Assembly (NCBI GenBank): GCA_009823505.1
Contig: VZQC01000392.1
Span: 2,036,821-2,100,820, forward strand
From: Rhizomys pruinosus
Lineage: Eukaryota; Chordata; Mammalia; Rodentia; Spalacidae
Direction: 5' to 3'
DNA length: 64,000 nucleotides
Below the pieces are notes generated by a model. It made no database searches and had not been told where the DNA came from. It worked only from the letters and a program-made list of their open reading frames with translations. Of the stretch, positions 32,458 through 44,540 are shown in pieces (the stretch's first letter is position 1; each line of letters opens with the position of its first letter). Both the position numbers and the translations under genes were made by a program.

Positions 32458-33040
32458 AGACAGACCTCTCCCAGGAAGGCATCAGAATCTGCTACAAGGC
32501 CCAACTACGTATGGTTCCCATGGCAGATCGACTTGGGAAGACATGCCCAGTACAGCCAGGTTGATGTGGGACACAGAGAGAGCTGGCCTCCCTGCTGAGG
32601 GGCAGGGCAGGAATGCCGCACAAACTTGAATGAGGATGCTTCAAGCCAGTCTCCAGGAGACATCAGACCCTCTACCCCATCTCTCTGGACAGATGGGAAA
32701 CCTCCAGCCAAATAGTAAGGCAGGCTGCCCCAGCTTAGACATGGTGCTTTGAGAAGCATGCTAAGACCCTCAAGAGTAAGGAATAAACCAGGATCTCAAC
32801 ACATCACCTAGACCCACCTCGGCACTTGCACCAGCCTCTCTCCTACTGTCTGGGTCATGTGCACTTCTGTTTCTCTCTAAAGACTGTTGATGGAGGTGTC
32901 CCCTCTACTTCATACTGCTTGAATTGCCAGGGAGCTCTCTTTATTGGAATTGAACCCACCACCCTGTAACCACTACCCTAGAACCTAAAGCTGTCTGATA
33001 CTCCATCATGGATTTAGAGAGAGAATGTAAATCTGTAGAC
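32458..33040. other. Unique sequence, no gene seen
   Basis: No recognisable exon or repeat. Confidence 0.5.
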
Positions 33041-33048
33041 ATTTTTTT

Positions 33049-33193
33049 TGGTCTTTTCGAGACAGGGTCTCCCTGTAACCCCAGCTGTCCTGGAACTCAC
33101 TCTGTAGACCAGGCTGGCCTTGAACTCACAGAGATCAGTCTGCCTCTGCCTCCCAAGTGCTAGGATTAAAGGCATGCACCACCATGCCCAGCC
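33049..33193 (-). mobile_element. B1 SINE
   Basis: Full-length reverse B1. Target duplication ctgtagacattttt / ctgtaggcattttt flanks it. Confidence 0.93.
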
Positions 33194-33496
33194 GCTGTAG
33201 GCATTTTTAAGTTCTATAATTGTTTATATTATAACCCAAAGAAATATCTATGCATGTATAAATCTTAAAAAAATAACCAAGTAACTAGATAGAATATCTA
33301 TGTAAGCAACTGTATAGTAGTGGTAGACATCCCCCCGGATCTATAAATAGAAATTAGTATTGCAGAATATCAAGTATTGAATCATTTTTAAAAAGATGTA
33401 TAAGCTCTCTGTAGTGAAAATTATAAAATTTCATTTAGATATATCTTTGAAACATTCATTCATGATGAAAGTCCCGAGAATCTAGAAGATACAGCG

Positions 33497-33721
33497 ATCT
33501 TTTTTTATTTTTTTTATTTTTTATATGTATGAGTGTACTGTCTGCATGTAGGTTGGTGCACCCATGTCCTGCAATGCCACAGAGGTCAGAAGAAGGTGTG
33601 GGATTCCCCTGGAACTGAAGTTAAAGACGATTCTTGGCCACCATGTGGGTGCTGGGAATCGAACCCAGGTCCTCTGCAAGAGCAGTCGGTGCTCTTAACC
33701 ACTGAGCCATCTCTCCAGCCC
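33497..33721 (-). mobile_element. B2 SINE (short subfamily) in L1
   Basis: Complete reverse B2. Target duplication gatacagcg lies just before the T-rich end (about 33488-33496) and after the head (about 33722-33731). Confidence 0.93.
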
Positions 33722-34403
33722 TGATACAGCGTTCTTAACATAACAAAGGCAATATACGACATGGCCATAGCCAGCATCATGCCAAATAGAGAAAAACTTG
33801 AAGCATTTCCACTAAAATCAGGAATAAGACAAGGACGTCTACTCTCCCCATTCCTGTCCAGGGTAGCACTTAAGTCTTAGCTAGGGCAATAAGTCAGGAG
33901 ATGATGGGGATTCAGAGTGGCAGAGAAGGAGTCAAAGTATCCTTATTTCCAAATTATATGATTCTATACATAAAAGACTTAAAAACTCTACCAGAAAATT
34001 CCTACAGCTGATAAATACACTTAACAAAGCAGCAGAATGCAAAATTAATACACAAAAATCAGTAGCCTTTCTAAACACCCATAGCAAACACACTGAGAGA
34101 GAACCCTGGGAAACAGTCCCACTCACTGCAATCTCAAAAACAAATCTTGATATAAATCTAATGAAAGAAGTGAAAGATACACATTTGAAAGATATAAATG
34201 AAGAGGTATGCCATGTTCATGGATAGGGTCAGCTGTGACAAACATGTTATTTCTCCCAAAATGAATACATAGATCCAATGCATTCCCAGCCCAAATGCCA
34301 GCAAGCATTCCACAGAATTTAATGGAATTGTTCTACACAAAAAAGTGAAAGACCTATGACAGCAGACAGGCCTGAAACAGGAGGAAATTTTCCTACCATG
34401 CTG
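33722..34403 (+). mobile_element. L1 ORF2 fragment, reverse transcriptase region (pseudogene)
   Basis: The translated plus strand shows IASIMPNREKLEAFPLKSG and IRQGRLLSP, the palm region before the L1 catalytic box. The block that should hold the catalytic F/Y-A-D-D reads LFPNYMILYIKD, so both aspartates are lost. Stops and frame changes follow. The fragment ends where the LTR at 34407 begins. It is inactive. Confidence 0.8.
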
Positions 34404-34406
34404 GGA

Positions 34407-34740
34407 TGGTTAATACTGATTATCAACTTGACGAGAAGGTCCTAAAATCACCCAGGAGACAAATCTCTGGGATGTCTGTGAGGGAGTTTCTATACTGGGT
34501 TAATTAAGGAAGATCCATGCTAACTAACTGTGGACAGCAGATTCCATGAGCTCTGGACTTATTAAAAAGCAGGAAGCAGGTTGAACACCAGAGATCATTC
34601 CTCTCTGGTTCCTGACTAGAGACACAGTGTGATCAGCCTTCTCACACTCCTGTCAACATGCCTTCCTCACTCTTAAACTATGAGTCAAATGAACCCTTCC
34701 TTCTTAAAGGTGCTTTAACCAGGCAGCTAATATAGCATAG
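34407..34740 (+). mobile_element. Rodent MaLR-like LTR
   Basis: Starts tggttaatactgattatc and carries aaccatcttcaag-like and aatgaacccttcc polyadenylation-region sequence. The 3' terminus is worn. The same family appears in reverse at 44195. Confidence 0.65.
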
Positions 34741-34745
34741 GTTGG

Positions 34746-35090
34746 TGTGCTAGTTTCAATGAGAATGTCCCCCATAGGCTCCAAGTATCTAGAGGTTCAT
34801 AGCTTTGTTTGGGGAGGGTCATGGAACCCTTAGGAGGTGCAGCCTTGCTAGAGGAAGTACGTCACCAGCACCCACCTAGGACAAGCTTTGAGAGTTCAAA
34901 ACCATGCCGGTTTACAGTCTGTCTCCCCTGGCTTCTGATACCTGAGGTGTGAGCCCTCAGCTTCCGCTCCAGCCTTCCCACGTTGATGGACTTTTATCCC
35001 TCTAGAATCTTAAGCCCAATAAACTTTTCCTTCTTTAAGTTGCCTTGCTCACAGATGTATTATCACAGAAACAGAAAAGTAAGAAATGCA
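34746..35090 (+). mobile_element. ERVL-MaLR solo LTR, intact ends
   Basis: 345-bp LTR bounded by TG (tgtgctagtttc) and CA (aagaaatgca), with a polyadenylation signal in cccaataaacttttcc. A perfect 5-bp target duplication, gttgg, flanks it at 34741-34745 and 35091-35095, as expected for ERVL-class integration. Confidence 0.85.
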
Positions 35091-35949
35091 GTTGGGATTG
35101 TCATGAAATTGCAAGTCAGGGTGATGTGAAATGCTGAGTTAAGACTAATGAGTGACTGGACTGGGGAGAGAGCTCGAAGCAGACTTGTTCCTGCCTAGAA
35201 CTGATGGATGGGGTGATGGGGAAAGGGAAATTGTAGAATAGAGCTGGAACAAATGGTTATTATATGGAAATGGTGAGGGCAAAAAATTCCCAAGAGATTA
35301 AGAGGTTCATGGTCAAAAACAAAAGATAAATTCTAAATAGAAAATACAAGCCACTCTCCGTTAGAGTTTGGGAGGGGCAAAAAGTTCATAAACACACAGA
35401 GTTTAGTCCAGAGTCCCCGCAAGAAGCAGGAGGGATGTTTTGTGGGGAAGTTGAAAGGGAGACTACGGGAAGGCTGGGTACGGTTTAAAGAACATGGGCA
35501 GCTCTCTGGGGCTTGTACTGCCTGGGACCCTGCAAGAACAACTGACCTCCATGAAGCATGGGCAAGAAGTCAATCCTCCCTAGGCCCAGAGGATGCAGAG
35601 GCTGTGAGGAGAAGGGCTCTGGAGGAGTGGACAGGGACGTGTGAAATGGAGGAGGTTAAGTCTCCCCAAAGAACTGTTCACCACACTCACAACCTAGAAA
35701 GGCTGTCAGGAGGTTGTGTAGGGACATCCACAAATGGACAGCAAGGTGACAGGCATCTCAGAACAGTGGGAAAGCAGAACAGGAAACTCTATTGGCCTAA
35801 ATGGGGGTAAGCACAGGAGATAAGCCAAGGAGTGGCTGGGAATTACAAAACCAAAGGAGCCACGCACTGCTTCTGACTCACTGAAGAAGGGGAACAGCCT
35901 GGTTGTACTGAGAGTTAGAGAGGACAGAAGCCCTCAGTCTCAGACAGTG
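35091..35949. other. Unique sequence, no gene seen
   Basis: One 122-codon open frame (35442-35810) without recognisable domain or codon signal. I do not call it a gene. Confidence 0.45.
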
Positions 35950-36220
35950 CTAGGGGAGTGTAAATTAACCACTTTGGGAATGGCTTGACATTGTCCCTGA
36001 GTTTGAACCCCATGATCTGCAATTCCACTGCTAGGTATGCTCTTGTTCTCTGACAGGGTACATGTGTGAGTGTGTTCATAGCAGCACTGTTCACAAGCAT
36101 GAAACCCAGAGACAAGCCCATAGGAATACCCTGATCTAGCCACACTACAAAGCAGTATACAGCCATCAAAACAAAGGAGCAACCATAACGTGCAGCCCAA
36201 TTGATATACCACAGCTACGA
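35950..36220 (+). mobile_element. Ancient L1 ORF2 C-terminal fragment
   Basis: Worn sequence with the L1 ORF2 landmarks gcaattccactgctaggtat, ttcatagcagcactgttcac and agtatacagccatc in the right order and spacing. Much more diverged than the other L1 pieces, probably pre-dating the rodent radiation. Confidence 0.65.
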
Positions 36221-37015
36221 GTAAACAGGGAAGAAGGGGAAGCTTTGCAGCAGTGTGGACCTTCCCTGCAGCTGAAGACACCAAGATGGAGACACACAGG
36301 TGTCCTTCGGTCAGTTGGGAAGGGGAGCAGAGGGGTGAGACCAGGGCACGTAAGAGTACCCTGGGAGGGGCCCAAAGTCAGGTGAAGGCCACAGTCAGGG
36401 TGGTCTCACCGCTGCGTTGGTCAGTTGTCACATTATTTATGAGAACAGAAAACAAAGTGGCAAACCTACAGGATTTCCCCACATGGACAGGCAGAAGGAG
36501 CCTGTCTGCCTCAGATCCATGACGAGCCATCCCTGAAGGCCCAGGCCAAAGGACTGGAGGAGGGAGGCCAACCGCTGAGGGAGTCCTGGTGTCCATGCCC
36601 ATCACCCCAACATGGACTCATCATCCTCCCACCCTAGCAGTCCTGCTGCTCTAACGGGGCTGTCCTGGAAAAGCCAGTGTCCAAAATAGCTTCAGAATTC
36701 CTCAGAGCTGTAGAAGGCTGTGACCCCAAGCCACAAGATCTTTGGGGGCCGGACAGATGTTGCTGAGCAGAGTTCCCACCTCTGACAACCAGCCTGGGAA
36801 TCCCCTGACAAATGTCTCTGGGGACACTCCCTTGAGGGTAGCATCTCTGGGATCGGGAGCTGTTCTCAGCGCCTTGAAGTTCCAGTGCAGGCAGGCAGCC
36901 AGCATCCCATGAGCAGGGCTGGGGACCTGGCCTTCCTCCTCTCTGGGACCCTAGGCCATTCCTTTAGCTGTCAGGAGAGGGACTGTGATATCAAAGCCTC
37001 CTGTTGTCCTGGGCC
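36221..37015. other. Unique sequence, no gene seen
   Basis: GC-moderate, with short open frames only. Confidence 0.45.
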
Positions 37016-37103
37016 AGGCACCATCTCCACACAGGCAGGGACGGAGGCCAGGCTGGGCTAGGCACCATCTCCACACAGGCAGGGACGGAGGCCAGGCTGG
37101 GCT
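37016..37103. repeat. 44-bp minisatellite, 2 copies
   Basis: Two nearly identical units, starting aggcaccatctccacacagg at 37016 and 37060. Confidence 0.9.
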
Positions 37104-37327
37104 GGGCACACTGGCTGCTCTCCTTAGGTTGGATGCACCTGAGTCAGGGCCCCCTGTGGAGTTTGCTGTCTCACATATCCTTCATGCTCAGTTGGAGAGA
37201 GCAGGTTATTGCCTGCGGAACCTTCTGGACAGGCAGGTGTCCTAGTGTACTCAGACATGCCTCAAGAGCTGGAATCACAACATAGCCACTGTGCGATGCC
37301 CTGGGGGACAGTCATAATGAGGATACA

Positions 37328-37715
37328 CATAACCATGTTTACAGACGACCAGGCATACACATACATGTCCATAGTCACACACATAGACACTCCAGACACT
37401 CATACATATATGCACACAGCCACACACGTACACACAGTAACATACAATTTATACACATAGTCACACCCACAGACATATATACACAGCTACACACGTATAA
37501 ACACACAGCCACACATAAAGCCACACACATATACACGGTAATATACAATATATACATATGGTCACACACAAATATACACACATATATATACAGACAGCCA
37601 CACACATAAAGACACACACATACATGCACAGCCACACACATACACAGACAGCCACACATATGTATGCACATGTATACATACATGTACACACACATGTCAT
37701 ACATATTTTCACACT
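37328..37715. repeat. Degenerate (ACACAT/ACATAT)n repeat
   Basis: About 390 bases of mixed ACAC, ACAT and ACAG steps with recurring cacacagccacacac motifs. The ORFs over it are low-complexity artefacts. Confidence 0.85.
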
Positions 37716-38097
37716 CCTAAACCCTCACATGCAAACAGAAAGGTTGAGTGCTGCTTGTGGCCCCAGCTGAGAACACAGGGGTCACATTCTTCAGTGCTCT
37801 GTGACCTTCATCTGGGAATGACTATGACAGTGCTTCAGGGATTCATATTCATTGCAAATAGTCTTCCAGAATCTGAATTTGCATATGTGGGACCTGTGAT
37901 CACTGATACTTGACTACATTTTACTCTAGGGAAAATGCAGAGACCACAGTCTTGTGGAAAAGCACTGCTGCAGTGTCCCCAGACACTGCACAGCAGGGCT
38001 AGGAGGCAGAGCTGGGCTGGGCAGTACACTAGAATTGAATGCATGCCTGGAGTCAGGTTCCCTAGGAAACTGGGCACGTGCTGTAATGCTGTGCACG

Positions 38098-38310
38098 GTG
38101 CTCTGTGCTGCAATATTCTATGCTCTGTGCTGTGCTCTGTACTGCAATGCTCTGTGCTCTGTGATCTGTGCTCTGTGCTCTGTGCTCTGTGCTCTGTGCT
38201 CTTCATTCTGTACTCTGTGCTCTGTGCTCTCTGCTCTTCATTCTGTGATCTGTGCTCTGGGCTCTGGGCTGCAATGTTCTGTGTTCTGTGCTCTGTGTTC
38301 TGTGCAGAGA
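38098..38310. repeat. (CTCTGTG)n heptamer repeat
   Basis: Long run of gctctgtgctctgtgctctg with interruptions. The 210-codon minus frame across it (EHRAQSTEHR type) is repeat-derived. Confidence 0.88.
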
Positions 38311-38519
38311 GCAGGTGAGGCCTCCCTCCAGGCACAACACTTGGGTATGGAGAGAAGAATATACCACCTCTAGGCAGGTCCCAGTATCTTCTAGACAGCC
38401 TTCTTATATAAGTGACAGGTAAGTTGTTCCTCTCACGTGAAGCCTGAGTCAATGGGGCTGGGTTCAAGCAACACCCCTCCCCAACCCAGACTTGATGATT
38501 CAGTGAATTATGTCTTTAA

Positions 38520-38660
38520 AAGTAAAAACAAAGGAGAAATTTGTCCCAGGATGAATCATCTGCTGCTCCTGGGACAGCTGGGTTTTAAATAGCCAGGCTA
38601 TCTTCAAGGTCACATTAACTCTCATGAGCTGTTAGTGCAGAGTTATGTGTTTGGGACCTC
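38520..38660. promoter_or_regulatory. Candidate muscle-type cis-regulatory cluster
   Basis: In unique DNA, an E-box cagctg (38575-38580), an MEF2-like AT core ggttttaaatagcc (38581-38594) and an ERR-type element tcaaggtca (38604-38612) fall within 40 bases. Motif matches are by eye. No conservation or activity data are available. Confidence 0.25.
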
Positions 38661-38696
38661 ACCGAGCAGAGCCCTGGACAGTCTGTTTGCAGACCC

Positions 38697-38803
38697 AGTG
38701 GATGCGGCTAATACCTAGTGGATGCGGCTGTTACCCAGTGGGTGCGGCTGTTACCTAGTGGATGCAGCAAGTACCTAGTGGATGTGGCTGTTACCTAGTG
38801 GAC
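38697..38803. repeat. 20-bp minisatellite, 5 copies
   Basis: Units of gatgcggctgttacctagtg with exact 20-base spacing (agtg at 38697, 38717, 38737, 38757, 38777, 38797). Confidence 0.93.
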
Positions 38804-39248
38804 AGCACTGCTTCAAACAGTGCAGCAAAAATTCTCCTCTGCAGGCACTCATGAGCTCAGATCAGGTGCAAACCCAGTGCAGGGCCCCGCTGGAGGACAG
38901 AGCCCTGCAGGCAAGGGCCACCCACCCTCCTGGACACTCCATCAACCCTGGCCAGCCCTGGCTTGCAGGCTGGGGAATTCACAATGAAGGGATGCGCCTG
39001 ACCCTGCATGCCCGTTGTCATGGCAGCCACCCCATGCTGGTGGGCTGCACAAGGCTGGATTCCTTACATAGCTGGAAGCCCAGGTGGGGGTGGGGGTGGC
39101 TGGAATCTGGACACTTGGAATGTGGCTTCTCAGAGCCCAGTGCTGGGCTCCACAGCTCTACACCTCAGTCACCGCCGCTCCCCTCCTGAGGTTCAGCTAT
39201 GGAAACTCAAATGGATAAAATCTGGGAGAAAAATGGGGAAACCTGAAG

Positions 39249-41406
39249 GATGGGAGGTGTCCTTTAGAAAGAGACAGCACGGAGGATGGGAGGTGTCCTA
39301 TAGAAAGAGACAGCATGGAGGATGGGAGGTGTCCTATAGAAAGAGACAGCATGGAGGATGGGAGGTGTCCTATAGAAAGAGACAGCATGGGGGATGGGAG
39401 GTGTCCTATAGAAAGAGACAGCATGGAGGATGGGAGGTGTCCTATAGAAAGAGACAGCATGGGGGATGGGAGGTGTCCTATAGAAAGAGACAGCATGGGG
39501 GATGGGAGGTGTCCTATAGAAAGAGACAGCATGGGGGATGGGAGGTGTCCTATAGAAAGAGACAGCATGGGGGATGGGAGGTGTCCTATAGAAAGAGACA
39601 GCATGGGGGATGGGAGGTGTCCTATAGAAAGAGACAGCATGGGGGATGGGAGGTGTCCTATAGAAAGAGACAGCATGGGGGATGGGAGGTGTCCTATAGA
39701 AAGAGACAGCATGGGGGATGGGAGGTGTCCTATAGAAAGAGACAGCATGGGGGATGGGAGGTGTCCTATAGAAAGAGACAGCATGGGGGATGGGAGGTGT
39801 CCTATAGAAAGAGACAGCATGGGGGATGGGAGGTGTCCTATAGAAAGAGACAGCATGGGGGATGGGAGGTGTCCTATAGAAAGAGACAGCATGGGGGATG
39901 GGAGGTGTCCTATAGAAAGAGACAGCATGGGGGATGGGAGGTGTCCTATAGAAAGAGACAGCATGGGGGATGGGAGGTGTCCTATAGAAAGAGACAGCAT
40001 GGGGGATGGGAGGTGTCCTATAGAAAGAGACAGCATGGGGGATGGGAGGTGTCCTATAGAAAGAGACAGCATGGGGGATGGGAGGTGTCCTATAGAAAGA
40101 GACAGCATGGGGGATGGGAGGTGTCCTATAGAAAGAGACAGCATGGGGGATGGGAGGTGTCCTATAGAAAGAGACAGCATGGGGGATGGGAGGTGTCCTA
40201 TAGAAAGAGACAGCATGGGGGATGGGAGGTGTCCTATAGAAAGAGACAGCATGGGGGATGGGAGGTGTCCTATAGAAAGAGACAGCATGGGGGATGGGAG
40301 GTGTCCTATAGAAAGAGACAGCATGGGGGATGGGAGGTGTCCTATAGAAAGAGACAGCATGGGGGATGGGAGGTGTCCTATAGAAAGAGACAGCATGGGG
40401 GATGGGAGGTGTCCTATAGAAAGAGACAGCATGGGGGATGGGAGGTGTCCTATAGAAAGAGACAGCATGGGGGATGGGAGGTGTCCTATAGAAAGAGACA
40501 GCATGGGGGATGGGAGGTGTCCTATAGAAAGAGACAGCATGGGGGATGGGAGGTGTCCTATAGAAAGAGACAGCATGGGGGATGGGAGGTGTCCTATAGA
40601 AAGAGACAGCATGGGGGATGGGAGGTGTCCTATAGAAAGAGACAGCATGGGGGATGGGAGGTGTCCTATAGAAAGAGACAGCATGGGGGATGGGAGGTGT
40701 CCTATAGAAAGAGACAGCATGGGGGATGGGAGGTGTCCTATAGAAAGAGACAGCATGGGGGATGGGAGGTGTCCTATAGAAAGAGACAGCATGGGGGATG
40801 GGAGGTGTCCTATAGAAAGAGACAGCATGGGGGATGGGAGGTGTCCTATAGAAAGAGACAGCATGGGGGATGGGAGGTGTCCTATAGAAAGAGACAGCAT
40901 GGGGGATGGGAGGTGTCCTATAGAAAGAGACAGCATGGGGGATGGGAGGTGTCCTATAGAAAGAGACAGCATGGGGGATGGGAGGTGTCCTATAGAAAGA
41001 GACAGCATGGGGGATGGGAGGTGTCCTATAGAAAGAGACAGCATGGGGGATGGGAGGTGTCCTATAGAAAGAGACAGCATGGGGGATGGGAGGTGTCCTA
41101 TAGAAAGAGACAGCATGGGGGATGGGAGGTGTCCTATAGAAAGAGACAGCATGGGGGATGGGAGGTGTCCTATAGAAAGAGACAGCATGGGGGATGGGAG
41201 GTGTCCTATAGAAAGAGACAGCATGGGGGATGGGAGGTGTCCTATAGAAAGAGACAGCATGGGGGATGGGAGGTGTCCTATAGAAAGAGACAGCATGGAG
41301 GATGGGAGGTGTCCTATAGAAAGAGACAGCATGGGCGATGGGAGGTGTCCTATAGAAAGAGACAGCATAGGGATGGGCGGTGTCCTATAGAAAGAGACAG
41401 CATGGA
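39249..41406. repeat. 36-bp minisatellite, about 60 copies
   Basis: Tandem units built as gatgggaggtgtcctataga plus aagagacagcatgggg. The first unit starts at 39249 and the last at 41372. Every unit is 36 bp except the next-to-last, which is 35. End units carry variants (ggagg for ggggg, cttta for ctata, gggcg); roughly 50 interior units look identical, a pattern of homogenisation. As 36 is divisible by three, several frames on both strands stay open (39008-41692 plus, 39315-41390 plus, 39197-41479 minus). Confidence 0.97.
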
Positions 41407-42574
41407 TAGGTGGCAAGGCCCCATGTTCACAGACCTTTATGCTGGACAGAGCAGAATGCAGTGGTCTGTGGTGAGGCATCCTGCCCTCCTGGCTGCTGTT
41501 GGGGAGCCTGTCCAGCTGCCGATGGACTTAGACCTGGACCCTCCAGAGAAGCCCCCAGCATCACCTGCCAGGAGCCCAAAGGGCACCAAGCAGCATGAAG
41601 CAGGATCCCCTGTTCCCCACTTCCTTCCCATGGGGCTGCACAGCCCACCTTGCAGGGACAGCTTTGTTAGAAGGTACTGCTCTGGGCTCTAGCCTACCAC
41701 CAACCCTCCAGGTGTCTGTAGCTCAGCCCATCCTCTACAGCTCAGTTAAAGCAGCTCCTCATCCCTCATCAATTACAACCCATCGCTACCCCTCTCTACT
41801 TCTCCATCTCTCAGTTTTGTCTTTCCCAGACACCAAATGGCCTCAGATGTGGTCACAAACCCTGGCAGGCCCTGGAGATGGCTTACAAGGTCAACCTGAC
41901 CGCACACAGTAGACTGCAGGCCTACCACAAGGCTGGGCACAGCCACCAAACTCCTAAGGACAGAGCTCTGGTAGACCTGCTCTCCTGGCTCCCAGCCTTC
42001 ATGCTGAATTCTGTGCTGTGCCCCTGACTGGGGGTGCGAGGGCAATGTTTAGAACTGGTGAGGCGCAAGTAGGGCCTGGACGAGAGGCCTACAGGGCCAC
42101 TGAAGACTCTGGGGACAGGGCTCTGGCCCAGCTGCAGGAACTCTGAAAAACCTCAAAACCAAGTCTATTTCTTCATTAGCAAGATAGCATGTTTGGTTTG
42201 AGAGAAATGAAGTCAGAGAATTAAAACAACTGAGGTTTGTGGGTAAATAAACGGAAAACTCACACAAGGCAATCATGAGGTTCCATACCTGGTGTGGGCA
42301 CACAGGCATCTGGTTCATCTACACCACCTTCAGCCTCCCCAGAGCAAAGGAGCTCTCTGTTTTGCATTGAGGGCCCGGTGTTCAAGTCATTTGCTACAGT
42401 GTTGTTGGTACTGCTTCTACCCAGCTGTAAAAATCAGATAACTCCATTTCAGGGACAGAAGTTTAAGACTTCTGTTTTCATTTAAACTCTTTATCTCCTA
42501 AACATTAACACAGAAAGGAATTTCAAGATGAACCCAGGTATGAAGCAGAATTAAAAGAGATGGGTTTTGTAATT
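41407..42574. other. Unique sequence, no gene seen
   Basis: Flank of the 36-bp array. No recognisable exon. Short frames on both strands only. Confidence 0.5.
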
Positions 42575-42880
42575 GTTAGTTTATTTACATGTGTGTATAC
42601 ATGTTTATGTATGTGCCTGGATGTGCATGCATGTGGAGGCCAGAAATTAACCTGGTGACCTATTACTGAGGTCAACTGCTTCCTACCTTGGCTTTTGAGA
42701 TGCTCTCTCACTCATCCATTGGCTACACGGCTGATTGCAGGCTCCTCGGTCCTGTCCCGCCTCCCCAGGGCTGGGATTACATGTGCATGCTGCTTTGTTG
42801 TTGCTGCTGTTTTGGGCCTGGGTTCTGAGGCACTGGACTCAGAGCACCATGCTGGCATAGAGCCATCTCCCACCTGAAAA
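42575..42880 (-). mobile_element. Old B1-related composite SINE
   Basis: Reverse element with the flank type gaggccagaaattaac, a B1-like core (tttgagatgctctctcactc ... gctgggattacatgtgc) and head side agagccatctccc. Same type as 8800-9062. Confidence 0.55.
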
Positions 42881-42984
42881 GAGATTTTAATACAGATTTT
42901 AAGCACAAAGTTTTAAAGAAAAAGAGGCCTTTAGGAAGAAAGTAATACATATCCAGAACATGGAAATGAAGAGCTGAACTCCAT

Positions 42985-43240
42985 TGTCTTCATGTGTATG
43001 TTTGGGGGGGGGGTAGTGTATATGTTGCCCATATGTGAAGGCTGAAACTTACCTTCAATCCACCTTGATTTTGGGGCTCTGAGGCTCACAGATTAGGCTA
43101 GGCTGTTTAGGAAATGGCAGGGATCAGCCTGGGAGTGCTGCCAGGCCGGGATTACAAGCACTGGCCACCACGCTGAACTTTTTACGTAGTTGGTCAGGAT
43201 CAAATTCAAGTCCTCCTGAGCATCCCCCCAGCCCTCCATT
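42985..43240 (-). mobile_element. Old B1-related composite SINE
   Basis: Second copy of the same kind, more diverged (gccgggattacaagcactgg ... gcatccccccagccc). Confidence 0.5.
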
Positions 43241-44194
43241 GTAGTCATACAAGGATTTTGGCAAATTTTAAAGTTATTATCTTCAAAAGCTTGCTAAGGG
43301 ATTTAGATGAGATCACAGGGTGGTTCCCAAGCGGCATCTGACAGGATTACAATAGACAAGATAAAAGGAGGGTAGGGTATCTTTACTTTAAACAAAGTTA
43401 ACAGTCTTGATTGTGAGATTCCCAGAAAGTGTCAGGGAGAGTGATATCCCGCCCAAAGTCAAGTACATTCAGGGCCTAGGCCTGGTCCACTGCTATTTTC
43501 ACATAAAATATCTCTGAAGAGAATGCTATCTCTGCGTCCTCAACCTTCACCACAAACGTTCTGTAAACGCGGCTAAGAATAGGACGTCAGTCCTGGCTTC
43601 CTGGTTATCACCTGGCCACTCTTCCAGGCCTTACCTGAGATAGCCCATGAGAGGAGAGGAGTGGCACCCGGGAGCTGGCCCGAGGGGTGGGGGTGGGGTC
43701 AGTCCACATAGCTGCCTGCTGTCATTCACTTTGTAGGGAGAGAGACATCGAGCTCCATACATCAAACCCGACTTTTCTGTGTGGTTTAGTGTAGATGTTA
43801 AGTAGGAGCCTGGCTTTCGAATTTGGTTTGTTTATAAAGCTGGAGAAAGGACGACAGTTGGGGACTTCCTCCAGGACCTGCATTCCAGAGTGTAGAGACC
43901 ACTCCATTGCTTTTCTACTCTACAGACTTGGGGGGGGGGCTCTCCCTGAAATGTAGCTTTTATTTTGTTAACAAAGCAAATGTTTGAATGTTTGCTTTCC
44001 TTCAACAAATAAATAGGAGCTCCAACATATGTCTCAGGAAGACTACAATAATAAACCCAAGTACTTGTGACCAACAGAGAAAGAAAAAGTCTCCCTCAGT
44101 GACTCCCAGAGGGAGCTACGAACCCCACAGCCTCTACCGTAAGTCCTCTTATGGGGACAGATGTACTAGGCCCCAGAGGCCTAAGGAGGCCTAA
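43241..44194. other. Unique sequence with possible regulatory motifs
   Basis: No gene recognised. A CRE-like gacgtcag lies at 43583-43590 and an overlapping GATA/E-box ttatcacctg at 43615-43624. Both are only by-eye matches. A G run sits at about 43930-43938. Confidence 0.35.
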
Positions 44195-44540
44195 AGTTTT
44201 ACTTTTCTCATTGCTGTGACAAAACAGTTAACAAAAGTACCTGAAGGAAGGAAGGGTTTAGCGCGCTTATGGCTGGAGGCTATAGCCCATTATGGTGGGA
44301 GTCATGGCGTCAGGACTGAGTGGGCTCTCAGTCTGGGAGCAGACACATGCTGGTGCTCAGCTCTCCTCTCCCTTTCATTCACTCTGGACCCCAGCCCATG
44401 GGATGGTGCTGCGTATATTTAGGATGGGTCTTCCTTCTCAGTCCAACCTTTCTGGAAATGCCTTCAGAGATACCCCAGAGGTTCATCTCCGAGGTGATCC
44501 TAAATCCACTCAAATTGACAATTCTGATCAGCCATCGTAG
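44195..44540 (-). mobile_element. Rodent MaLR-like LTR
   Basis: Reverse copy of the family at 34407. Landmarks are ggaaggaagggttta, ccccagcccatgggatggtg and caaattgacaattctgatca. Diverged; no clear target duplication. Confidence 0.65.

Noticed and set aside
37835..38467. 210-codon minus-strand frame
   Set aside because: The central half is the CTCTGTG heptamer array in translation; the flanks show no domain.
39249..41406. CRISPR-like array
   Set aside because: The repeats are directly adjacent with no unique spacers, and the genome is mammalian.
39008..41692. 894-codon open frame (and 691- and 760-codon frames) as a repeat protein gene
   Set aside because: The unit is 36 bp, so frames stay open automatically in several phases on both strands. 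The flanks show no recognisable domain, splice sites or promoter, and the frame passes through a 35-bp unit only because two phases are open.
43583..43624. CRE plus GATA/E-box composite enhancer
   Set aside because: The motifs are short and expected by chance in this much sequence. The overlap of GATA and E-box does not show the usual 8-10 bp spacing of erythroid composites.
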